NCBI GenBank assembly: GCA_044868005.1
Contig: JBIOVX010000211.1
Location: 1-64,000 of the forward strand
Length of the DNA: 64,000 nt
DNA from: DATARR01 sp044868005
Lineage (GTDB): Bacteria > Acidobacteriota > Thermoanaerobaculia > Multivoradales > UBA5704
Direction: 5' to 3'
Shown: piece after piece, positions 35,301 to 42,755 of the stretch
Numbering within the stretch: position 1 is the stretch's first letter
Layout of the letters: each line of letters starts with the position of its first letter
Program-made: the position numbers and the translations under genes
The notes under the pieces: generated by a model
What the model saw: only the letters and a program-made list of their open reading frames with translations
What the model was told of the DNA's origin: nothing
The model's database searches: none

Positions 35301-35785
35301 ACGGGCTCTACAAGGTCTCCGTCACCGTCAACGGCCGCGCCTACGAGCGCGCGATCGAGCCGCGCCTGCTGCTCTCGGACTTCCTGCGCCACGAGCTGAA
35401 CCTCACCGGCACGCACGTCGGCTGCGAGCACGGCGTGTGCGGCGCCTGCACGATCCTCTTCGACGGCCAGCCGGTGCGCTCGTGCATCATGCTCGCCGTG
35501 CAGGCGGACGGACACGATCTCGAGACGGTCGAAAGCCTCTCTCCCGGGCCCGACCATCTGCATCCACTGCAGCAGGCCTTCTGGGAGTGCCACGGCCTCC
35601 AGTGCGGCTTCTGTACGCCGGGCTTCCTGATGACGTTGGTGCCGTTCCTGGAGGAGAACTCCGATCCCTCCGAGGAGGAGATCCGCCAGGCGATCTCCGG
35701 CAATCTCTGCCGCTGCACCGGCTACCAGCACATCGTCGACGCGGTGAAGCTCGCCGCGGAAAGGCGGCGCCAATCCATGGGGTGA
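35297..35785 (+). CDS. Molybdenum hydroxylase 2Fe-2S (small) subunit
   Basis: The 162-residue CoxS/XdhC-type iron-sulfur subunit has both cluster motifs: CEHGVCGACTILFDG (plant-type 2Fe-2S) and CGFCTPGF with NLCRCTGYQHI (second 2Fe-2S). Its length and order match small subunits of xanthine dehydrogenase, CO dehydrogenase and nicotinate or isoquinoline oxidoreductases. The GTG start overlaps the upstream stop, and its own stop overlaps the amidase GTG. The large subunit lies about 7 kb downstream in the same operon. Confidence 0.95.
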   Translation: MNGLYKVSVTVNGRAYERAIEPRLLLSDFLRHELNLTGTHVGCEHGVCGACTILFDGQPVRSCIMLAVQADGHDLETVESLSPGPDHLHPLQQAFWECHGLQCGFCTPGFLMTLVPFLEENSDPSEEEIRQAISGNLCRCTGYQHIVDAVKLAAERRRQSMG

Positions 35786-37011
35786 GCGATCTCGGCCGCC
35801 TGGAGGCGCTCTTCGCCGTGCGCGAGCCCGACGTGCGGGCTTTCATGCCGGAGGAGCGCCGCTTCGAGCGCCTGCGCCGGGAAGCCGCGGCGCTCGAGGA
35901 GCACTGGCCCGGCCCCTGGCCGCGGCCGCCACTTTTCGGTGTCCCGGTCGGCGTCAAGGACATCTTCCGTGTGGACGGCTTCGAGACCCGCGGCGGCAGC
36001 CGGCTGCCGCCGGACGAGCTCGCGGGTCCGGAAGCCGCGAGCGTCTCGGCGCTCAAGGCGGCCGGGGCGCTGATCCTGGGCAAGACCGTCTCCACCGAGT
36101 TCGCCTTCTTCGCGCCCGGGCCGACGCGCAATCCGTGGAACCTGGAGCACACGCCGGGCGGCTCGAGCAGCGGCTCGGCGGCGGCGGTCGCCGCCGGCCT
36201 CGCGCCGCTGGCGCTCGGCACGCAGACGATCGGCTCGATTCTCCGGCCGGCCGCCTTCTGTGGCGTCGTCGGCTTCAAGCCCAGCTACGAACGGATCTCG
36301 CGCGACGGGGTGATCCCGCTCGCGCCTTCCTTCGACCATATCGGCTTCTTCACCCCCGACGTGGCCGGCGCGGCGGGGGCCGCCGCGGTGCTCTGCCGCG
36401 TCTGGCGGCCCGCGGCGCCGCCGCGCAAGCCGCGGCTGGGGGTGCCGGAGGGTCCCTATCTCGAACGCGCCGCGGGCGAGGGGCTGGTCCATTTCCGCGA
36501 GGTCTGCCGGCGGCTGGCCAGCGCCGATTATGAGGTCGAGCCGGTTCCCGCGATGGACGACTTCGCCGAGCTGGCGGAACGTCATTTCCGCATCGTCGCC
36601 GCCGAGGCGGCCCGCGTCCACCGGGATTTGTACGCCCGCTTCGGACAGCTCTATCACGCCAAGACGGTCGAGCTGATCGAGCGCGGCCGGCCGGTGACGG
36701 ACGAGCAGCTCGCACGCGACCTGGACAGCCGCGAGGATCTCCGCCGGACGTTGACGGTCTTGATGGACGCGCACGGGATCGACCTGTGGCTCTCGCCGCC
36801 GGCTCTGGGGCCCGCCCCGCGCGGCCTCGACAGCACGGGAGATCCGGTGATGAACATCCCCTGGACACACGCCGGAATGCCCGCCGTCTGCCTGCCGGCG
36901 GGTCGCAACGCGGCCGGCCTGCCGATGGGCCTCCAGGTTTCCGCCCGCTGGTGGGCCGACGAGGACCTGCTGGCGTGGACGGGGGAGTTGGAAGGCGCCG
37001 TCCGCGCGTGA
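35782..37011 (+). CDS. Amidase-signature-family hydrolase
   Basis: The 409-residue amidase has the Ser-cis-Ser-Lys catalytic set: Lys59 in VGVKDIF, the Gly/Ser-rich GGSSSGSAAAVAAG and the serine in GTQTIGSILRPAAF. It should hydrolyse a carboxamide, perhaps an intermediate of the heterocycle handled by the molybdenum hydroxylase. It is coupled to the small subunit (GTGA) and to the FdrA gene (GTGA). It is somewhat shorter than typical GatA-like enzymes, and a catabolic role is more likely than tRNA amidation. Confidence 0.88.
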   Translation: MSDLGRLEALFAVREPDVRAFMPEERRFERLRREAAALEEHWPGPWPRPPLFGVPVGVKDIFRVDGFETRGGSRLPPDELAGPEAASVSALKAAGALILGKTVSTEFAFFAPGPTRNPWNLEHTPGGSSSGSAAAVAAGLAPLALGTQTIGSILRPAAFCGVVGFKPSYERISRDGVIPLAPSFDHIGFFTPDVAGAAGAAAVLCRVWRPAAPPRKPRLGVPEGPYLERAAGEGLVHFREVCRRLASADYEVEPVPAMDDFAELAERHFRIVAAEAARVHRDLYARFGQLYHAKTVELIERGRPVTDEQLARDLDSREDLRRTLTVLMDAHGIDLWLSPPALGPAPRGLDSTGDPVMNIPWTHAGMPAVCLPAGRNAAGLPMGLQVSARWWADEDLLAWTGELEGAVRA

Positions 37012-38720
37012 GCGGCGAGCCGGTCACCCGCTGCGCCGTCCGTCCCGGCGCCTATCACGACTCGGTCGTGCTGATGCAGCTCCAGCGCGCGCTCGCCGGC
37101 CTGCCGGGAGTGCTCGACGCCGGCGTGGTGATGGCGACTCCCGCCAACCGGGAGGTGCTCGCCGCGAGCGGTCTCGAACCCGGCGAAGAAGTGGCGGCTG
37201 GTCCGCACGACCTGCTGATCGCCGTCAAGGCGGAGACCGACGCGGCGGCGGGTGAGGCCCTGGCGCGGGTCGATGCCTTGCTGCAGGTGCGGCGCGGCGG
37301 CGGCGAGCAGGATTTCCGGCCGCGCAGCCTCGCCTCCGCTTTCAAAATGCTGCCGGAGGCGCGCTGGGTGCTGATCTCGGTGCCGGGCCGCTACGCCGCC
37401 GGCGTGGCGGACGAGGCCCTGGGCCACGGCCGCAACGTCTTCCTCTACAGCGACAACGTGCCGGTGGCGGAGGAGGTGGCCCTCAAGCGGCAGGCGCGCG
37501 CGAAGGGCCTGTTCGTCCTGGGGCCGGACTGCGGCACGGCGGTCGTCGGCGGCCTTGGGCTCGGCTTCGCCAACCGCGTGCGGCGCGGTCCCATCGGTCT
37601 GGTGGGAGCCTCGGGTACAGGACTCCAGGCGATCATGAGCCACATCCACACGCTGGGCTCGGGCATCTCGCAGGCGATCGGCACCGGCGGGCGCGATCTT
37701 TCCTCTGCGGTCTGCGGCCTCACGGTAGGGCAGGCGCTCGATCTGCTTCACCGCGATCCGGAGACGCAGGTGATCGTCCTGGTCTCCAAGCCGCCTTCAC
37801 CGGAGGTGGCGGTGCGCCTGCTGGGGGCAGCGCGCGCGGTCGGGAAACCGGTCGTGGTGAACTTTCTCGGCGCTCCGCTGCCGGCAAGGCAACTCGGGAA
37901 TCTCCATTTCGCGGCGAGCCTGGGTGAGGCGGCGGAGCTGGCGGTGAGGTTGTCGGAGGACCAGTCCCGGGCGGGGACAAGCCCCGCCCCTACGCCAGGA
38001 ACAGCGACCTTCCTGCGCGGGCTTTTCTCGGGTGGGACGTTGGCGTACGAGACGCTCCTGGGGATCTCGGCGTTTCTTGCTCCGGTGTACTCGAACGCTC
38101 CTCTTTCAGAATCGCAACGCTTGGCGGATCCTCTGCACAGCCAGGGCCACACGATCCTCGATTTGGGAGCGGACGAATTCACGGTTGGCCGGCTGCATCC
38201 CATGATGGACTTCGATCTGCGGCGACGAAGGCTGCGTCAAGAGGCGGCCGATCCCGAGGTCGGTCTGATCGTGCTGGACGTGGTGCTCGGCGAGGGAGCG
38301 CACGCCGATCCCGCCGGCGAGCTGGCGCCGGAGATCGAGCGCGCGTTGGAGGGCGGTACCTTGGAGGTCGCCGTCCTGGTGATCGGCACCGATGAAGATC
38401 CGCAGGATCTCGCGCTACAGATCGCCACTCTGGAACGAGCCGGCGCCCGCGTCTGTCGCAGCGTCAACGAGCTGGTCGAATATGCGGCCGTTCGGCTGGC
38501 CCCGGAGGCGGAGAAGGACAATGCGGAGCCGGTCCCGTTGGAGGCGGTCCAGCAGCCGCTCGCGGCAGTCAACGTCGGGCTGGAATCCTTCTACGATAGC
38601 CTTACCGCTCAGGGAGCCCGAGCCGTGCAGGTGGAGTGGAAGCCGCCAGCGGGAGGTAATGAGAGACTGGCTGGAATCCTGGCAAGAATGAAAGGGACCA
38701 AAGAGACCTCAAGGACATAA
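37008..38720 (+). CDS. fdrA: FdrA-like acyl-CoA synthetase-type protein
   Basis: The 570-residue FdrA-family protein is related to succinyl-CoA synthetase. In Escherichia coli, fdrA, ylbE and ylbF form the oxamate carbamoyltransferase of allantoin breakdown. Landmarks are VKRQARAKGLFVLGPDCGTA, GPIGLVGASGTGLQAIM and HSQGHTILDLGADEFT. Residues about 320-329 (RAGTSPAPTP) are encoded by a 28-nt copy of a palindromic intergenic repeat, in frame. The last codons (MKGTKETSRT) come from a purine-rich sequence seen elsewhere. The GTG start overlaps the amidase stop. The DUF1116/YlbE gene follows after 16 nt. Confidence 0.87.
   Translation: MSGEPVTRCAVRPGAYHDSVVLMQLQRALAGLPGVLDAGVVMATPANREVLAASGLEPGEEVAAGPHDLLIAVKAETDAAAGEALARVDALLQVRRGGGEQDFRPRSLASAFKMLPEARWVLISVPGRYAAGVADEALGHGRNVFLYSDNVPVAEEVALKRQARAKGLFVLGPDCGTAVVGGLGLGFANRVRRGPIGLVGASGTGLQAIMSHIHTLGSGISQAIGTGGRDLSSAVCGLTVGQALDLLHRDPETQVIVLVSKPPSPEVAVRLLGAARAVGKPVVVNFLGAPLPARQLGNLHFAASLGEAAELAVRLSEDQSRAGTSPAPTPGTATFLRGLFSGGTLAYETLLGISAFLAPVYSNAPLSESQRLADPLHSQGHTILDLGADEFTVGRLHPMMDFDLRRRRLRQEAADPEVGLIVLDVVLGEGAHADPAGELAPEIERALEGGTLEVAVLVIGTDEDPQDLALQIATLERAGARVCRSVNELVEYAAVRLAPEAEKDNAEPVPLEAVQQPLAAVNVGLESFYDSLTAQGARAVQVEWKPPAGGNERLAGILARMKGTKETSRT
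37966..37993. repeat. In-frame fossil of the GTAGGGGCGGGG palindrome inside fdrA
   Basis: These 28 nt (CCCGGGCGGGGACAAGCCCC plus GCCCCTAC) are identical to 3038-3065, the right half of the palindromic element after the TonB receptor. They sit within the linker of the FdrA-like protein without breaking the frame. Confidence 0.85.
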
Positions 38721-38736
38721 AGGACCTGGATTCCAG

Positions 38737-39996
38737 ATGGGAATCGAAATCGACCACGCCAACCGCACCGCCGTCGAGCGCATGACCGCCGCCCGGCCGG
38801 TCCTCAGGGGACTGGCCGTGGCTCGCGACGTCATCCCCGGCATGCGCGACGATCTCCTGCTCCATGCGGGACCGCCTATCGAATGGGCGCGTATGTCGGG
38901 TCCGCTGCGAGGCGCGGTGACCGGCGCCCTGATCTTCGAGGGGCGCGCCCGCGACGAGGCCGGCGCTGTGGCGCTCGTCGAGCGCGGCGAGGTCGCCTTC
39001 GAGCCATGCCATCACCACGGCGCCGTGGGACCCATGGCGGGCGTCATCTCGTCGTCGATGAAAGTCTATGTGGTGGAGGACGCCGTCCACGGCCATCGCA
39101 CGTTCTCGAACCTCAACGAGGGCTACGGCAAGGTGCTGCGCTACGGCGCCTTCAGCGAAGAGGTGCTGGCGAAGCTGCGCTGGATGAATGATTTTCTGGC
39201 GCCGGTCCTCGCCAAGGCGATCGAGCTCTTGGAGGGGATCGACCTGCGCACGCTGATCGCCGAAGCCCTCCACATGGGCGACGAGGGGCACAACCGCAAC
39301 AAGGCCGGCTCGCTCCTCTTCCTCAAGCTCCTCTCACCGGCGATCGCCAAGGTTTCGCCGGCCGCTGCCATCCACGCCGAGGTGGTGAAGTTCCTGGGCG
39401 ACAATCCGCTCTCCGTGCTCAACCCGGTGATGGCGGCTTGCAAGGCCATGGCCGACGCGGCGCACGGCGTCGAGGGGAGCACGATCGTCTCCACCATGGC
39501 GCGCAACGGTACGGACTTCGGCATCCGCGTGAGCGGCCTCGGCGACCGCTGGTTCACCGCGCCCGCCCAGGCGCCGGACGGCCTCTACTTCCCGGGCTTT
39601 TCGAGCGCGGACGCCAATCCGGACATCGGCGACAGCACGATCACCGAGACTGCGGGCATCGGCGCCTTCGCCATGGCGGCCGCTCCGGCCATCGTCACCT
39701 TCATCGGCGGCACGCCCCAGGACGCCGTCAACGCCACGCTGGAGATGTACGAGATCACCGCCGCCGAGCACGGCCAGTTCACCATCCCCGCGCTCGGCTT
39801 CCGCGGCACGCCGGTAGGGATCGATCTCCGCAAGGTGGTGGAGCTCGGCATCACGCCGCGCGTCAACACCGGCATCGCCCACCGGCAGGCCGGCGTCGGC
39901 CAGATCGGCGCCGGGCTGGTGCGGCCGCCGATGGAGATCTTCGAAGCGGCGCTGGTGGCCTACGCGGATCGCTATTTCCATGACGGAGACAGCTGA
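38737..39996 (+). CDS. DUF1116 (YlbE/AllG-like) protein
   Basis: The 419-residue DUF1116 protein is the usual partner of FdrA. The Escherichia coli homologue YlbE is part of the oxamate carbamoyltransferase complex. Conserved stretches include VAFEPCHHHGAVGPMAGVIS, HRTFSNLNEGYGKVLRYGA, MGDEGHNRNKAGS and STMARNGTDFGIRVSG, which look like ligand-binding loops. The third component (YlbF-like) is not in this window. The last 17 nt overlap the start of the next gene. Confidence 0.87.
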   Translation: MGIEIDHANRTAVERMTAARPVLRGLAVARDVIPGMRDDLLLHAGPPIEWARMSGPLRGAVTGALIFEGRARDEAGAVALVERGEVAFEPCHHHGAVGPMAGVISSSMKVYVVEDAVHGHRTFSNLNEGYGKVLRYGAFSEEVLAKLRWMNDFLAPVLAKAIELLEGIDLRTLIAEALHMGDEGHNRNKAGSLLFLKLLSPAIAKVSPAAAIHAEVVKFLGDNPLSVLNPVMAACKAMADAAHGVEGSTIVSTMARNGTDFGIRVSGLGDRWFTAPAQAPDGLYFPGFSSADANPDIGDSTITETAGIGAFAMAAAPAIVTFIGGTPQDAVNATLEMYEITAAEHGQFTIPALGFRGTPVGIDLRKVVELGITPRVNTGIAHRQAGVGQIGAGLVRPPMEIFEAALVAYADRYFHDGDS

Positions 39997-41947
39997 GCCC
40001 GCGGGGCGGCGCCGCGCGGTCCTCGGAGTGACTGCCGCGACGTTCGTCATCGTCTTCGCCGGAGCGCTGGCGCTCTACAGCAGATACACCGCGCTCCAGG
40101 ATACCGACAGCTACTATCACCTGGCCTTGGCGCGGCAGATCGCGCGCGAAGGGATTCCGGACCGTCTCGAATGGGCGCGGATGACTCCCTACGGTCAGCG
40201 TTTCGGCGATCCGGTGCTCGGCTTCCATCTCCTCCTCGCTCCCTTCGCGGCAGGGAAGGATCCCGAGCGCGGCGGCCTGGTGGCGCTCGCGCTGCTCGAC
40301 GCGGCGTTGTTTGCGACGATCGCGGGCCTCTCGGCAGGCGCCATCGGCTGGTGGGGCCTTCTCGTGCCCTTCGCCGTGTTCGCCGGCTCGAGCGAGGCGG
40401 CGCTGCGCCTGGTGCGGCTGCGGCCCGAGCTCCTGGCGCTTCTGCTGCTGCTCGCCGCGGCCTGGCTGGTGGGCCGTGGGCGCTACCGAACGTTCGGGGT
40501 GCTCTCGGCCCTCTTCGCGCTCTGCTATAGCGCCGTCCATGCCTGGCTCGTCGTGTGGTGCGCGCTCTTCCTCTTCTGGGGCTGGAGCCGGCGGCGGTGG
40601 GAGTGGGCCCTGCCGCTGTACGCCGCGCTGGGCCTGGGGCTCGGCCTCGTCGTGCATCCGCGCTTTCCGGCCAACCTCGACGCCCTCGCCATGGCGTTCC
40701 GGGTCGGCCTCGGCGGCGCCGCGCTGGAAGGCTCGGGCAGGGAGCTGCAGCCGCACTCGACACTCGTCGCGTTTCTCACCCAGGTCGGCCTCCTCGGTGC
40801 TTTCCTCGTCGTCTGGCTCGCGCGGCGTCCCACGGGTCCGCCGCGCCCGGACGACGCCCGGCTCCGCGACGTGTTGGGAGTCCTGGCCGCGGCCTTCGGA
40901 GTCCTCTACTTGACGAGCGCACGTTTCGCGCTCTTCGCGTTTCCGATCGCGGCGCTTTGGCTCCTCTGGAGTCTCAGAGCGCGTGGCGAAACCGTGGGCG
41001 GCTCCTTCGATCTTCTCGGACGCAGGATGCCCCTCGGTCTTGGATTGGCCGCCTGCGCGCTGGCCGCGGCGTATCCCGCGGTCGTTTCGGCGGGCACCTT
41101 CGCGCGCCGAGCCACGGGAGGACCCGACGAGATCCGCTTCCGCGACCGCCGCGCTCTCGCCGCCCTGCTGCCGAAGGGTGCGCGGGTGGCCGCCACCTGG
41201 GGCGACACCGATCTCCTGGTGTTCTATGCTCCCTGGGCGCGATACCTCGAGGTCCTCGACCCGCTGCCCATGTCGCTCGCCAGCCCCGAGGCGTATCAGG
41301 CGAAGCTGCGGGTCTGGGGAGGCAGCGAGCGCGACGTGCCGCGGGCGCTGGTCACGGCGCTCGACAGCGACTACCTCGTAGCCTCGCGGCTCAAGCCGGA
41401 GCAGGCGGGCCTGCTTCGCCGCCTGGAAGGAGATCCGCGCATGGAGATCCTCCACGACGGTCTTCACCTCCTGGCGCGCTGGCGGCCCGGCGCCAACGCT
41501 AGCTTCGTGCGGCCGTGGAGCGTGGCGCCGCTCGGCGTGAACGATTTGGCGCAGACCCCTGACGGAACGTGGACGGCGTATCCATGGGAGACTGAGGCGC
41601 CGGCGAGATCGGCGGAAGGCTTCGTCGACCTCCGGCGAATGGGCGGCCCCGCGTCCTGCCGCGTTCTGGCGACGGCGCTCGCGCCGTCCGCCGCGGGCGA
41701 CCGCTGGGCGATCGCGCCCGCGGGCCCGACGCGCGTCGCCTTCGCCGGCCGCGAGGTGCTGGCCGTCGGCGGCGCGCGCGAAGCGGTGCTCGCCGACGCG
41801 GTACGGTTCCCGTTGCCGCCTCGCTCCGCGGCGGCGACTCTCACGGTGCAGACCTGCGGCCCCCATGAGGGCGATGCGGGCGGATTCTATTTCTGGGCGG
41901 ATTCATCAACTCCATCGGAGGCGCGAACTCATGTACGTTCCCTATGA
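39980..41947 (+). CDS. GT-C-like multi-spanning membrane protein
   Basis: The 655-residue integral membrane protein has about 10-11 transmembrane segments in the first 420 residues and a C-terminal soluble domain. After the first helix it has LQDTDSYYHLALARQIAREG, a DxD-type motif placed as in STT3/AglB and other GT-C glycosyltransferases. It overlaps DUF1116 by 17 nt and the cyclase start by 17 nt, so it is translated with the catabolic operon although its role there is obscure. The substrate is unknown. A wrongly extended end cannot be excluded, but codon use is normal throughout. Confidence 0.7.
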   Translation: MTETAEPAGRRRAVLGVTAATFVIVFAGALALYSRYTALQDTDSYYHLALARQIAREGIPDRLEWARMTPYGQRFGDPVLGFHLLLAPFAAGKDPERGGLVALALLDAALFATIAGLSAGAIGWWGLLVPFAVFAGSSEAALRLVRLRPELLALLLLLAAAWLVGRGRYRTFGVLSALFALCYSAVHAWLVVWCALFLFWGWSRRRWEWALPLYAALGLGLGLVVHPRFPANLDALAMAFRVGLGGAALEGSGRELQPHSTLVAFLTQVGLLGAFLVVWLARRPTGPPRPDDARLRDVLGVLAAAFGVLYLTSARFALFAFPIAALWLLWSLRARGETVGGSFDLLGRRMPLGLGLAACALAAAYPAVVSAGTFARRATGGPDEIRFRDRRALAALLPKGARVAATWGDTDLLVFYAPWARYLEVLDPLPMSLASPEAYQAKLRVWGGSERDVPRALVTALDSDYLVASRLKPEQAGLLRRLEGDPRMEILHDGLHLLARWRPGANASFVRPWSVAPLGVNDLAQTPDGTWTAYPWETEAPARSAEGFVDLRRMGGPASCRVLATALAPSAAGDRWAIAPAGPTRVAFAGREVLAVGGAREAVLADAVRFPLPPRSAAATLTVQTCGPHEGDAGGFYFWADSSTPSEARTHVRSL

Positions 41948-42755
41948 CCTGAGCAAGGTGAAAGTCCTCGACCTCTCCCAGAACTTCAGCATGGATTCGC
42001 CGTCCTTCGCGTTCTACGAAGGACCCACCGTCAAGTGGGTGAAACGGCTCGCCTTCGAGGGAGTCAACGCCCAGTTCATCTCGACGACCAACCACATCGC
42101 GACCCACCTCGACTCGCCGATCCACTTCTACGATCCGGGGCCGGACATCGCGGGGATTCCCATCGATACGCTCGTCGGTCCGGCCTGCATCGTGGACCTC
42201 ACGCAGTTCGGCATCGGCGACTATCAGATCTACGGTCCCGAGCACTTCGAGGAGTGGGAGCGCAAGACGGGCATCACGATCGAGCGCGGCGACATCCTGG
42301 TGATCCACACCGGCTATCACCATTACTACAACGAGGATTGGTACAAGGTGAAGAACCAGGACAAGGCGGACCTGCCGCGCGCCTTCCTGAAGCACCCCGG
42401 GCCGCGCAGCCTGTTCGTCGACTGGGTGCTCGACCGCGGCATCCGCTGGCTGGCGGTGGACTGCATCGCCGCCGACCATCCGTGGAACACCAACGTGCGG
42501 CGGGCGCGGCCGGATCTCATCCCGGAGGTCGAGGCCGCCATCGGCATGTCGCTCGACGAGGCGTTCCCCTGGCCCGCGGACTACCAGTGCATGCACGTCA
42601 AGCTCTTCCCGCGCGGCGTCTTCCACGCCGAGAACGTCGGCGGCCAGATCGACGAGGTGCTCGATCAGAAAGTCTGGCTCGGCTGCTTCCCCTTCCGCTT
42701 TCGCGGCGGCGAGGCGGCATTCGCGAGGATCGTGGCGTTCGTGGAGGAGCGATGA
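41931..42755 (+). CDS. Cyclase-family metal-dependent hydrolase
   Basis: The 274-residue protein has the kynurenine-formamidase/cyclase family metal-binding motif HIATHLDSPIHFYDPG (HxTHxDxxxH) and GDILVIHTGY, VDCIAADHPWN. Members open amide rings or formamides (for example formylkynurenine or isatin). Here it would hydrolyse a ring or amide intermediate of the operon's substrate. The ATG at 41931 follows CGGAGG; an upstream in-frame ATG is rejected. The stop overlaps the large-subunit start (ATGA). Confidence 0.9.
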   Translation: MYVPYDLSKVKVLDLSQNFSMDSPSFAFYEGPTVKWVKRLAFEGVNAQFISTTNHIATHLDSPIHFYDPGPDIAGIPIDTLVGPACIVDLTQFGIGDYQIYGPEHFEEWERKTGITIERGDILVIHTGYHHYYNEDWYKVKNQDKADLPRAFLKHPGPRSLFVDWVLDRGIRWLAVDCIAADHPWNTNVRRARPDLIPEVEAAIGMSLDEAFPWPADYQCMHVKLFPRGVFHAENVGGQIDEVLDQKVWLGCFPFRFRGGEAAFARIVAFVEER

